Below are positions 1 to 8,114 of a DNA stretch of 64,000 nucleotides, in pieces. The number at the start of each line of letters is the position of its first letter. Within the stretch, counting starts at the first letter, position 1. The DNA lies in contig NZ_JAQTLH010000004.1 in assembly GCF_028714975.1 (NCBI RefSeq), forward strand, positions 172,507-236,506, written 5' to 3'. Source of the stretch: Sulfurimonas sp. GTDB taxonomy: Bacteria; Campylobacterota; Campylobacteria; Campylobacterales; Sulfurimonadaceae. The position numbers and the translations under genes were made by a program. The notes beneath the pieces are model-generated. The model did no database searches and had not been told where the DNA came from. It saw only the letters and a program-made list of their open reading frames with translations.

Positions 1-1
1 T

Positions 2-1111
2 GAAAAAATAGGCGAAACAGGCTCAAAAAGCATATTTGAGTACGGTGATAAAAAGAGAGAGATTACGACTGCCGTAAAAACACATCATGATGGTTTAAAG
101 CTCATAAATACGCTCTTGAGGGAGCATCACATCGTAGAGCATTTCAGCGAACTTGATGCAATAGCCCATAGAGTCGTGCACGGCGGAGAGAGTTTTAAGA
201 GTGCCGTTTTAATAGATGATGCGGTTATAGAGAAGATAAAAGAGCTGATTTTGCTCGCACCGCTTCATAACGGAGCAAATTTGGAGGGGATTTTAATTAG
301 CAGAAAAAAAGCTCCGAATGTGCCTCAAATAGCAGTTTTTGATACCGCATTTCACTCAACCATGCCAAAAGAGGCGTATCTTTACGCGTTGCCTTATGAG
401 GTGTATGAAAAGCACAAAATCAGAAGATACGGCTTTCACGGAACATCTCACTCCTATGTTATGAAAGAGGCGGCAAAGGAGATGAAAAAAAGTCCAAAAG
501 AGCTAAATATGATAACGCTTCATCTTGGAAACGGCTCTAGCGCATGTGCCATACAAAACGGCATAAGCGTAGATACATCTATGGGTTTTACTCCGCTTGA
601 GGGGCTTATGATGGGAACAAGATGCGGAGATATCGATCCTGCTATAACACTCTATCTTCAAAGAGAGGCGGGCTTTGGCGTAGACGATGTCGATGCTCTT
701 TTAAATAAACGCTCCGGACTTTTAGGGGTTTGCGGGAGTATTGATTTAAGAGAGATAGAAAAAAGAGATGATGAACTCTCCAAAACGGCTATCGAAATGA
801 TGGTGCGAAGAGTTAAAAAATATATAGGCTCTTATATGGCTCTGCTTGGAAGCGTAGATGCGTTAGTATTTACGGCAGGAATAGGCGAAAATTCACATAC
901 TCTAAGAGCAAAAATCTTACAAAATTTAGAGGTATTAGGAGTAGAACTTGATGAAGAGGCAAATAGACAAAATGCCCTTCTAATATCAAAAAAGTCAAGC
1001 AAAATAAAAGTTTTTGTTATAAAAACAGATGAGGAGCTAGAGATAGCAAGGCAGAGTGAGGAGGTGTTGAGAAAAACACAAATAATATATCAAGCGGAAA
1101 AATACATCTAA
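2..1111 (+). CDS. ackA: Acetate kinase (5'-truncated by window edge)
   Basis: Acetate kinase interconverts acetate plus ATP with acetyl phosphate plus ADP in the cytoplasm, normally together with phosphotransacetylase. The reading frame is open from base 2 and gives 369 residues; the family is about 400, so roughly 30 N-terminal residues, including the first phosphate loop, lie outside the window. Visible family motifs are HRVVHGGE, FDTAFHSTMP, YGFHGTSH, HLGNGSSACA, MGTRCGDIDP and FTAGIGENS, which carry the catalytic Arg, His and Glu residues. The TTG at 116 is an internal codon, not the start. The identity is secure; the upstream neighbour cannot be seen. Confidence 0.96.
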   Translation, partial: EKIGETGSKSIFEYGDKKREITTAVKTHHDGLKLINTLLREHHIVEHFSELDAIAHRVVHGGESFKSAVLIDDAVIEKIKELILLAPLHNGANLEGILISRKKAPNVPQIAVFDTAFHSTMPKEAYLYALPYEVYEKHKIRRYGFHGTSHSYVMKEAAKEMKKSPKELNMITLHLGNGSSACAIQNGISVDTSMGFTPLEGLMMGTRCGDIDPAITLYLQREAGFGVDDVDALLNKRSGLLGVCGSIDLREIEKRDDELSKTAIEMMVRRVKKYIGSYMALLGSVDALVFTAGIGENSHTLRAKILQNLEVLGVELDEEANRQNALLISKKSSKIKVFVIKTDEELEIARQSEEVLRKTQIIYQAEKYI

Positions 1112-1150
1112 ATTATGCAATAACTTTTGAATGGTATAATTATGTTTTTA

Positions 1151-1189
1151 GATTGCCGCACTTGTCATTGCGAGCGAAGCGCGGCAATC
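1151..1189. repeat. Interspersed palindromic repeat (REP-like)
   Basis: The arms GATTGCCGC (1151-1159) and GCGGCAATC (1181-1189) are perfect inverted repeats around a GC-rich centre containing CATTGCGAGCGAAGC. The element stands out in base composition from the AT-rich spacer between ackA and the toxin-antitoxin pair. Very similar dispersed palindromes occur in many bacterial genomes. It could fold as an RNA hairpin at the 3' end of the ackA transcript, but there is no U-tract to make it a standard terminator. Confidence 0.7.
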
Positions 1190-1309
1190 TCAATGATTAC
1201 TATAAAAACAAAAGTGAATATTAGAGTTTTAAGTGGTGCTGGTTATAGCTTCACTTCTTTATCGGATAAATAAAAAACATTTACTTAGATGATATTGAAC
1301 TAACAATGC

Positions 1310-1315
1310 TATAAT
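1310..1315 (+). promoter_or_regulatory. Sigma-70 -10 box for the toxin-antitoxin pair
   Basis: TATAAT lies 30 bases before the antitoxin start codon, with a strong Shine-Dalgarno sequence (AGGGGG, about 1334-1339) in between. No good -35 box is seen at normal spacing. Confidence 0.5.
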
Positions 1316-1344
1316 TTTATAAAGTTTATATCAGGGGGATTTTT

Positions 1345-1551
1345 ATGCAAACTATACAGTTTCAAGTTGAAGATAGTTTATATAATGAGATAGTTAAAAA
1401 AGGTATTAATGTTCAAGATGAGTTGAAAGTTGCACTAAATAAAATCTTGTATAAAAAAGAGTATCAAATTGCTGATGAGATAAAACAAGCAATGAATGAA
1501 GTGAAGCAAGGCAAAACCAATTCTATTCAAAAGTTATTTAGTGAACTTTGA
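1345..1551 (+). CDS. Putative type II antitoxin
   Basis: This 68-residue protein starts with a short beta-strand (TIQFQVED) followed by predicted helices, like small ribbon-helix-helix or RelB-type antitoxins that bind operator DNA and neutralise a partner toxin. It has a strong ribosome site ending six bases before the ATG, and its TGA overlaps the GTG start of the downstream toxin-like gene by 11 bases, the usual translational coupling of such modules. I do not recognise the exact family; the assignment rests mainly on size and on the neighbour. Confidence 0.7.
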   Translation: MQTIQFQVEDSLYNEIVKKGINVQDELKVALNKILYKKEYQIADEIKQAMNEVKQGKTNSIQKLFSEL

Positions 1552-1858
1552 TACATCTTCACTCTTTGACAAACAATCTAAGCAACTATCAAAAAAGTTT
1601 AATCTTTTTAAAAGTGATTTAGAAAATTTTGTCAATAATTTTGAAGAGTACCACGCAACCGCTACAAATATAAAAATCAACCTCTTTAAAATTAGATTAT
1701 CAAATAGCAATAAAAACAAAGGCAAAAGTGCAGGTTATAGAATTTACTACTATTTGAAAGTAGATGAGATTGTATATCTGCTCACTATCTACGATAAATC
1801 ACAAATACAGAGCATTAATGAAAATATACTTATTGATTTGATAAAAGAGTTTGATTAA
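1541..1858 (+). CDS. RelE/ParE-superfamily toxin
   Basis: The protein has 105 residues. Its C-terminal half has the RelE/HigB-like pattern: HATATNIKINLFKIR, then GKSAGYRIYYYL, then IVYLLTIYDKS. In this family the basic and Tyr residues on the beta-sheet act on ribosome-bound mRNA, while ParE relatives hit gyrase. Translation starts at GTG 1541 inside the 3' end of the antitoxin gene, so the two are coupled. Which target applies cannot be told from sequence. The gene looks intact, with no frameshift. Confidence 0.78.
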   Translation: MNFDTSSLFDKQSKQLSKKFNLFKSDLENFVNNFEEYHATATNIKINLFKIRLSNSNKNKGKSAGYRIYYYLKVDEIVYLLTIYDKSQIQSINENILIDLIKEFD

Positions 1859-1987
1859 AAAGTATTTAAAAATCCCTCTACATACCAAAGGTACAAGTTT
1901 TGACTTTCTCAATAAAAATATAAAAGTTGTTGAAAAAATAGAGTACAATTTAACAAAAGCTTATTTCATTTTACAAGGGAAAAAACA

Positions 1988-2611
1988 GTGATTTATGAAC
2001 TTTCAAATCCGGTTACAAAGAGTTTGATTACACATCTAAGAGATCAAAAAAGTGATGCTATTCGCTTTAGACACACAATCGCAGAACTTACAAAACAGCT
2101 TGTTTATGAGGCGTTAAAAGAGTTTGAGTTAGTACAGAAGAGCATAACGACATGGAAAGGTGAGCAGAGTTTCGGTGCTATTGATGAAACAAATATTATT
2201 GTGGCAACGGTGCTAAGAGCCGGTATGCCTATGTTAGATAGTGCCATAGATCTTCTGCCTGACGCAACGGCAGGATTTTTGGCTATGAAGAGGGATGAAG
2301 TTACTCATAAAAGTGTTCTCTACTATGACAGATTGCCTGATTGTAAGGGAAAAACTATCATCTTGGTTGATCCGATGGTAGCAACGGGCGGTTCAATGAT
2401 GGATGCGATAGAACTTATCAAGGGCAGAGCTCCGCTAAAGATAATTACGCTAAATATTATAGGCTCGCCTGAGGGCTTAGAAAAGGTAAGCGCGGCATAT
2501 CCTGAAGTGGATATTTACATCGCGCAGATTGATGAGCGGCTAAACAGCGACAAATTTATAATCCCCGGGCTTGGAGATGCCGGTGACCGCTCTTACAATA
2601 CCGTTGAATAA
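1988..2611 (+). CDS. upp: Uracil phosphoribosyltransferase
   Basis: Upp converts uracil and PRPP into UMP and pyrophosphate in pyrimidine salvage. The 207-residue length fits the family. The PRPP-binding motif is seen as ILVDPMVATGGSM (about 119-131), and the C-terminal uracil-binding region ends in IIPGLGDAGDRSY. The start is GTG 1988, preceded by AAGGGA; an in-frame ATG further in would cut conserved sequence. A TACAAT -10-like box lies at 1944-1949. The methyltransferase gene begins three bases after the stop, so the two are probably co-transcribed. Confidence 0.96.
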   Translation: MIYELSNPVTKSLITHLRDQKSDAIRFRHTIAELTKQLVYEALKEFELVQKSITTWKGEQSFGAIDETNIIVATVLRAGMPMLDSAIDLLPDATAGFLAMKRDEVTHKSVLYYDRLPDCKGKTIILVDPMVATGGSMMDAIELIKGRAPLKIITLNIIGSPEGLEKVSAAYPEVDIYIAQIDERLNSDKFIIPGLGDAGDRSYNTVE

Positions 2612-2614
2612 ATA

Positions 2615-3502
2615 ATGGTTATTGATTTAAAGAAAAAAAGCTCAAGAGAGATAATCGAGTGCTTTGAAAATATAGATATAAAAGGTGGCGAAATCGCTAC
2701 GGTTGAACTCTTGGACTCCGACATAGAGAGTTTCGGTTATAAAGCTTTTGTCAATTTGGCACAGCTTTTTTTTATGAAACTTTTAACTCCGATAAAAAAA
2801 GATGAAACGACTACGATTTTAAGATTTCAAAAACTCAGTTTTGAGAGTTCTTTTCATGAGAGCGAAGATAAAAGCAGTGAAAAGTACGGCGTAGAGAGTG
2901 AGTTTTTTACGATTGATAAAACAAAGCAGTTTAGCTTTTTATACCATTATCAAAAAGCACTGGAGTTTATAGTCGTTAAGAGCAAAAAAAGAGTTTTAAA
3001 CCTTGGCGTAAATCGCGGAGATGAGTTTAGGGTTATAAAAGAGATGCTTGATGGCGAAGAGTTTAAGAGTATAGAATTTGTCGGGATTGACTACTCAGCT
3101 TCCGCAATAGAGTATGCAAAAAAAGATTTTTTAGCGGATAAAAATGTAGAGTTTATTTGTCACGATATAAATGAGCTTGAAGATTTGAATTTGGGGAAAT
3201 TTGACCTTATTATCTCCATAGGAACACTTCAAAGTTCAAATATAAACTTTAACGCTGCGTTTATGTCTATATATCAAAATTACTTAGAGAGCGGCGGAGC
3301 TATTATACTTGGTTTTCCAAACTGCAGATGGATTGATAGTGAGATGGTTTACGGCGCAAAAGCTCCGAATTATAGCTTCAGCGAGCTTAGTTTGGTTCTA
3401 AAAGATATACATTTTTGCAAGAAATATCTGCAGCAAAAGAAGTACAGAGTGGTAGTTACGGGGAAGGATTATCTCTTTTTAACTGCGAGAAAAATAGTTT
3501 AA
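2615..3502 (+). CDS. Class I SAM-dependent methyltransferase, unknown substrate
   Basis: The 295-residue protein has an N-terminal part of about 125 residues with no recognised domain, then a Rossmann methyltransferase core: motif I RVLNLGVNRGDEF (around 130), the acidic strand FVGIDYSASAIEYAK, CHDIN, and FDLIISIGTLQ. The glycine loop is slightly unusual (LGVNRGD rather than xGxGxG) but the order of elements is right. It is three bases downstream of upp and likely in its operon. The substrate is not predictable, and no tRNA or rRNA methyltransferase signature was recognised. Confidence 0.75.
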   Translation: MVIDLKKKSSREIIECFENIDIKGGEIATVELLDSDIESFGYKAFVNLAQLFFMKLLTPIKKDETTTILRFQKLSFESSFHESEDKSSEKYGVESEFFTIDKTKQFSFLYHYQKALEFIVVKSKKRVLNLGVNRGDEFRVIKEMLDGEEFKSIEFVGIDYSASAIEYAKKDFLADKNVEFICHDINELEDLNLGKFDLIISIGTLQSSNINFNAAFMSIYQNYLESGGAIILGFPNCRWIDSEMVYGAKAPNYSFSELSLVLKDIHFCKKYLQQKKYRVVVTGKDYLFLTARKIV

Positions 3503-3507
3503 GCATC

Positions 3508-3534
3508 TTGTATGTTATTTGTTTTGGATATAAT
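3508..3534 (+). promoter_or_regulatory. Putative sigma-70 promoter for the carbonic anhydrase gene
   Basis: TATAAT at 3529-3534 is preceded by TTGTAT at 3508-3513 (15-base spacing, shorter than ideal). It lies about 33 bases before the carbonic anhydrase start. Confidence 0.5.
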
Positions 3535-3566
3535 TTCGGACTAAAAACTCTCTAAAAGGCTTATAT

Positions 3567-4223
3567 ATGACTTACAATGATATGATTTTAGGAAATGAAC
3601 TCTTTCAAAAGAGTTACTTTAAGGCTTACGAAAAAGAGTTTTTGCAACTTGCACAGAAGGGTCAAACTCCAAAAGCACTCTATATAGGTTGTTCAGACTC
3701 TAGGGTATTGCCAAACTTAATTACCAGAAGTGCTCCGGGTGATCTGTTTGTCGTAAGAAATGTCGGCAATTTTGTCGCACCTTATAAACCGGATGAAGAT
3801 TTTCACTCAACGGCTTCTGCTATCGAGTATGCAGTTAGCGTTTTAGAGGTAAAAAATATAATCGTTTGTGGACACACAAAATGCGGTGCGATAGAAGCTA
3901 TCCATACTAAAAGCTGTGCAAGTAATCCGGAACTTGTTCATACTAAAACATGGCTCACACTTGGTGAAAGTGCAAAATCACAAGCAATTTTAGCTTTGGG
4001 TCTGCATGCAGATAAAGAAGCTTTATATCGTCTTACGGAAAAACTATCCGTTATATCTCAACTAGAAAATCTTTTAACTTACCCGTCTGTTAAAAAGAGG
4101 GTTGATAACGGAGAAATAGCGATTCACGGCTGGGTTTATGATATAGAGAGCGGTGAGATAGAGTATTATGACCCTGAGAGTTCGCAGTTTCTTCCGCTTA
4201 GCTCACTTAAAGTTGAAGAGTAG
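3567..4223 (+). CDS. Beta-class carbonic anhydrase
   Basis: The enzyme interconverts CO2 and bicarbonate, which an autotroph needs for carbon assimilation and pH balance. The 218-residue protein has the zinc-ligand motifs CSDSRV (Cys plus the Asp/Arg dyad, about residue 43) and GHTKCGAI (His and Cys, about 103), as in beta-class enzymes. There is no signal peptide, so it is cytoplasmic. Its stop codon abuts the stop codon of the convergent asnB gene with no spacer. It has its own promoter. Whether it also binds a transporter partner is unknown. Confidence 0.95.
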   Translation: MTYNDMILGNELFQKSYFKAYEKEFLQLAQKGQTPKALYIGCSDSRVLPNLITRSAPGDLFVVRNVGNFVAPYKPDEDFHSTASAIEYAVSVLEVKNIIVCGHTKCGAIEAIHTKSCASNPELVHTKTWLTLGESAKSQAILALGLHADKEALYRLTEKLSVISQLENLLTYPSVKKRVDNGEIAIHGWVYDIESGEIEYYDPESSQFLPLSSLKVEE

Positions 4224-6029
4224 TCATAACAGATATTTTTTAATCCAAACACTCAAAACATATAAGCCCCAAATATGTTGCTTGAAGCCTCCTGATGAGG
4301 CTTTTTGTATATGTTCATCCAAAATCTCTCTTTTAAATATGCCTGTTTGCTCATTTACCTCTTTTATGAGAGTGATTTTTCCACTCTCTATGATGTACTC
4401 CATATACGGGTTTGAAAACCCTTTTTTTCTGCGTGATAGTATTTTTTTATCTACAAGCGGAGCTACAACCGACTTTAGAAGTGATTTTGTAACTCCATCC
4501 TCGTAACGAAGTTTTGGGTCTATGCTAAAGACGAGCGATACCAGTTTATGGTCTAAAAACGGAGTGCGTGACTCGATACCGTGAGCCATACTCACACGGT
4601 CGAGTTTGCTCAAGAAATGCTCAGCTTGAAAAAGATGTAAGTCGATGTAGCTGTACCAGATACTCTCATCCGTATGCGAAGAAGCCTCAAACCTATCTCT
4701 GTAATTTTTTAAATACTTGAGCGACTCGTTATCTCTTACATTTCTTCTCATGGCGACATTTTTTTGCAAATCCGTAAAATTTTCGCCGCTTGTTCTAAAG
4801 AGCAGGGTTTCATCAAAAACTCTTTTGTATCGCTCCCACTCTCTGTTCATGGAGAAATTCGAGTGAAAATAACCGCTTAACCAGTTCTTGTTTTTAAGTT
4901 TTGAGAGATTTTGGATATCTAAAAACTCAAAATATTGTCTATATCCCAAAAAGAGTTCATCGCTTCCCTCACCGCTTAAAACTACTTTATAGCCGTCTTT
5001 TTTTATTCTCTCAAAGAGCAAATAAAGAGGAACTGCGGCAGGGTCGTTTAGCGGCTCATCAAGCGCATCAAGGGTTTTATCAAGTGCATCTAAAAATTCA
5101 CTTTGCAAAATCTCAACCTCTTGGTTTTTTACTCCTAAAAGCTCTGCACTCTCTCTTGCATTTTGCCTTTCATCGTACTTTGCAAAATTTTTGTATCCCA
5201 AAGTGTAGGTTTGCAGATTGACTCCGCCCTTTAGAGCATACGCATTTATGGTCGCACTGTCAATCCCGCCTGAGAGCAGAGATGCCATCGGTACGGCAGA
5301 GTGAAGTCTTATATTTATGGATTCTTCAAGTCGCTTTTGCAGTAAAAAGACTGCTTCGTCTTTGTCGGTAATGAGGTTTGGTTTTGCATCAAGCAGGTCA
5401 AAATATCGTTTTATTTCAATATGCCCCTCTTTAAAGGTAAGGTACTCTCCCGCAGCCAATTTTTTTATTTTTTTAAAAAAAGTAAATGGCGGAGTCGGAG
5501 CCAAAAATGATAAGTAGCTAAGAAGTGCGTCGCTCTCCATCTCTACTTTTTGTAAAAAAGGTATGAGGGCTTTTATCTCGGAAGCAAAAACAAAGGCTTT
5601 GTCATGCGTAAAAAAGAGCGGTTTTTTACCGAGTCTATCGCGAAAAAGGTAGAGTGTTTCATCATCCAAAAGTGCGATGGCAAACATACCGCGTAAATGT
5701 GTTACAAACTCTACTCCCCACTTTAGATAGGCTGCTATGATTACCTCGCCCTCACTCATGGTTTTAAAGTTAAACTCGCCTGCTAACTCTTGTTTTAACT
5801 CTTTAAAGTTGTATATCTCTCCGTTAAACGAGAGTAGAATCTTTTCATGCAAAAGCGGTTGGTTAGAGTGTGAATGGGTATCGGTAATGCTTAGTCTTTG
5901 GTGTGCAAAAAAGAGATTTTTTCTTTGTACGACTCCGCAAAAATCGGGTCCTCTATGGGCAAGCGTGCCAAGAGCTTTTTTGGCTAAACTCTCATCATAC
6001 TCACCTAAAATCCCAAAAATCGCACACAC
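4224..6029 (-). CDS. asnB: Asparagine synthetase (glutamine-hydrolysing)
   Basis: AsnB makes asparagine from aspartate, glutamine and ATP. After removal of the initiator, Cys2 (MCAIFG) is the N-terminal nucleophile of the class II glutaminase domain (about 1-190). The synthetase domain follows with the PP-loop SLLSGGIDSATI (about 250), LSGEGSDELFLGY and the conserved SRTPFLDHK. The length (601) is normal. It starts with GTG 6029, which overlaps the TAG of the upstream methyltransferase by one base. AsnB-type enzymes also amidate surface sugars, and the paired methyltransferase leaves that open. Confidence 0.93.
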   Translation of the reverse strand: MCAIFGILGEYDESLAKKALGTLAHRGPDFCGVVQRKNLFFAHQRLSITDTHSHSNQPLLHEKILLSFNGEIYNFKELKQELAGEFNFKTMSEGEVIIAAYLKWGVEFVTHLRGMFAIALLDDETLYLFRDRLGKKPLFFTHDKAFVFASEIKALIPFLQKVEMESDALLSYLSFLAPTPPFTFFKKIKKLAAGEYLTFKEGHIEIKRYFDLLDAKPNLITDKDEAVFLLQKRLEESINIRLHSAVPMASLLSGGIDSATINAYALKGGVNLQTYTLGYKNFAKYDERQNARESAELLGVKNQEVEILQSEFLDALDKTLDALDEPLNDPAAVPLYLLFERIKKDGYKVVLSGEGSDELFLGYRQYFEFLDIQNLSKLKNKNWLSGYFHSNFSMNREWERYKRVFDETLLFRTSGENFTDLQKNVAMRRNVRDNESLKYLKNYRDRFEASSHTDESIWYSYIDLHLFQAEHFLSKLDRVSMAHGIESRTPFLDHKLVSLVFSIDPKLRYEDGVTKSLLKSVVAPLVDKKILSRRKKGFSNPYMEYIIESGKITLIKEVNEQTGIFKREILDEHIQKASSGGFKQHIWGLYVLSVWIKKYLL

Positions 6030-6619
6030 TAGAGCACTTCTTTTAAAAACATAACGGTTATATCGTCTTGCATATAGTCATCTCTAAAAATAACCTCTTT
6101 AACACCCAAATCACTTGCCATCTTATCTATCTGTTCGGTTGTGAGATAGTTATAAGTTTCGCTCTCTTTTTCGCCGTGAAGAACATTAAATATAAAACCG
6201 ACTCTGCATGATGAGAAGCAGTTTCGCACGAAAAGATGTGTCTCAAAATCCTCTAAAACATTCATAGCGCCGCTGCAGATATAAAAGTCGGCAGACGGAA
6301 GTTTATCGGTGCAAATATCTGCGACTACTATCTCGCAACCTGTGTTGTTTAAGGCAATTGCGTACATCTCTTCAAGAGAATCTATACCGATGTACTCTTT
6401 TGGCGCTCTTTTCTTTTTTAACATATAGAGATACAAATCGCCAAATCCGCATCCGGCATCGGCAATGCTATGTTTGCTCATATCTTTGGGCAACATCTCT
6501 AAAATAATATCAAATCTCATTTTTTGAGACTCTTTTGAGTGCCAGTTTACACCCTTAGCCGTTATGCCGTATTTTTCTATAGCAGTCGAATAGAATGTTT
6601 TGTTGTCAATACGAGGCAT
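6029..6619 (-). CDS. Class I SAM-dependent methyltransferase
   Basis: A 196-residue methyltransferase with motif I IADAGCGFGDLY (about 53), the acidic strand YIGIDSLEEMY, and ADFYICSGAMNVL. It belongs to the Methyltransf_25/31-like group that acts on small molecules. It is the first gene of a two-gene unit with asnB, one base of overlap joining them. An AT-rich divergent promoter region (6620-6745) separates it from the oxidoreductase. Its substrate is not predictable from sequence. Confidence 0.8.
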   Translation of the reverse strand: MPRIDNKTFYSTAIEKYGITAKGVNWHSKESQKMRFDIILEMLPKDMSKHSIADAGCGFGDLYLYMLKKKRAPKEYIGIDSLEEMYAIALNNTGCEIVVADICTDKLPSADFYICSGAMNVLEDFETHLFVRNCFSSCRVGFIFNVLHGEKESETYNYLTTEQIDKMASDLGVKEVIFRDDYMQDDITVMFLKEVL

Positions 6620-6745
6620 GGTTAAAAAGATTCATAATGTGATTTTCCAAAAAAAGAGATTTAATTTTGAAATTATAGTACAAAATATATTTAGATTGTT
6701 TTTTTGTTATGTTATTATACATCTATTAAGCGATAAGGAATAGTT

Positions 6746-7696
6746 ATGAGTCATATGTATAATCTTGCAATCATAGGTGCCGGACCGGCTGGGATTGCAA
6801 CGGCGGTGGAGAGTTACCTGCAAGGGATTAGAGATATTGTTTTACTGGAAAAAGACCAAAACCACAACTCTACGATACGCAAATATTATAAAGATAACAA
6901 GAGAGTCGATAAAGATTGGAAGGGTCAAAAAGTTGAGCTTGACGGCAGAATCTACTTTGTAGACGGAACAAAAGAGACGACTTTGGACTTTTTTGATGAG
7001 ATTTTGACAAACCACTCCGTCGAACTTAAAACACATACGGAAGTTCAAAGTATAAAAAAAAGAGACGGATATTTTGAAGTTTTTGTAGCAGGCGGAAGCA
7101 TAAGCGCAAAATATGTGGTTGTAACTATCGGCAGAATGGGAAAACCGAATAAACCTGACTACAAGATACCTTTAGAGATTAAAAAGAGAGTCGCCTTTAC
7201 ACTTGATAGTTGCGTCGGAGATGAGAAAATTTTAGTAGTAGGCGGCGGAGATAGCGCAATTGAGTATGCGGTTGATTTGAGTACAAAAAATGAGGTTACA
7301 ATTTGTTATAGAAGAGAGAGTTTCAGACGGGCAAATCCGACAAATCAAAATGATATAGCAAATGCGATAGCGCATAAAGAAGTAGAAGCAATGTTGGGAG
7401 TAGATATAGACTCACTAGAGGATGAGGATGGCAGAGTGAGAGTGATTTTTAGCGAGCGAGAATCGCAAACATTTGATAGAGTTATCTATGCAATTGGCGG
7501 AACGACTCCAAGCGCATTTTTGGCAAACTCGGGCATACATGAACTTGACGGCAAACCCGTACACAATGAAAATTATGAGACAAATATCAAAGGGCTTTTT
7601 GTAGCAGGAGATATAACGCAGGAGTCCGGCGGAAGCATAGCTCTTGGACTAAATCACGGATACGCCATCGCTTGTTATATTCAGAAAAATAATTAG
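6746..7696 (+). CDS. FAD/NAD(P)-dependent oxidoreductase, thioredoxin-reductase-like (YpdA type)
   Basis: The 316-residue flavoprotein has an N-terminal FAD-binding GAGPAGIAT loop, an NAD(P)-binding VVGGGDSAIEY loop (about 160) and the FAD-closing motif LFVAGDIT (about 286). The fold is that of thioredoxin reductase, but there is no CxxC redox pair between the two nucleotide domains, which excludes a classical TrxB and fits YpdA-like or ferredoxin/flavodoxin-NADP reductases. The ATG follows AAGGA at good spacing. The convergent thioredoxin-like gene ends nine bases downstream, but the two are not in one operon. Confidence 0.85.
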   Translation: MSHMYNLAIIGAGPAGIATAVESYLQGIRDIVLLEKDQNHNSTIRKYYKDNKRVDKDWKGQKVELDGRIYFVDGTKETTLDFFDEILTNHSVELKTHTEVQSIKKRDGYFEVFVAGGSISAKYVVVTIGRMGKPNKPDYKIPLEIKKRVAFTLDSCVGDEKILVVGGGDSAIEYAVDLSTKNEVTICYRRESFRRANPTNQNDIANAIAHKEVEAMLGVDIDSLEDEDGRVRVIFSERESQTFDRVIYAIGGTTPSAFLANSGIHELDGKPVHNENYETNIKGLFVAGDITQESGGSIALGLNHGYAIACYIQKNN

Positions 7697-7704
7697 AGAA
7701 TTTT

Positions 7705-8109
7705 TTACTCCAACTGCTCTAAAAGATTTAAAAATTCGGCTTTATCGGTAAAGCCGATATTCTCGTAAAATGTTTTCTGTTCATTCGGTTTTACAAAAAA
7801 GACCGCCGGAACCATCGGGGCATTTAGATATTTTGGGAAATCGCTCTTTGATTTATTTAGGATAAGAGGGATGTATTTGGATTTAATCGTACTATCTACG
7901 GTTTTGTCGCTCAGCGTCTTTTTTTCAAACTTACTGCACCAAGGACAGTAGTCGGTTACCATCAAAACCATAAGATTTTTATTCTCTTTTTTTGCTCTCT
8001 CTAGTGCCGTTTCGTATTTTGTCTCATACCCCATCTCTTTGGCAAAATCTTTATATCCCTCACAAAATGCAAGAGAAACAAGTAGAACAAGTAAGGCTAA
8101 TTTTTTCAT
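7705..8109 (-). CDS. Secreted thioredoxin-fold protein
   Basis: The 134-residue protein has a cleavable signal peptide (KKLALLVLLVSLAFC, 1-17) and a thioredoxin-like domain with the redox motif YCPWCSKFEKK, a CxxC active site of the SoxW/thioredoxin_7 type. A cis-Pro loop (APMVPAVFFV) follows. It probably reduces or isomerises disulfides in the periplasm; the Cys at the end of the signal peptide could alternatively be lipidated. It lies six bases downstream of the antiporter gene and is likely co-transcribed with it. Confidence 0.82.
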   Translation of the reverse strand: MKKLALLVLLVSLAFCEGYKDFAKEMGYETKYETALERAKKENKNLMVLMVTDYCPWCSKFEKKTLSDKTVDSTIKSKYIPLILNKSKSDFPKYLNAPMVPAVFFVKPNEQKTFYENIGFTDKAEFLNLLEQLE

Positions 8110-8114
8110 TTTAT

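Noticed and set aside
116..1111. ackA as a complete 331-residue gene starting at TTG 116
   Set aside because: The same frame is open back to base 2 and encodes conserved acetate kinase sequence, so the gene is only cut by the window edge.
4168..6054. Several plus-strand open frames inside asnB
   Set aside because: They are shadows of a well-supported 601-residue gene and have no family motifs or ribosome sites.
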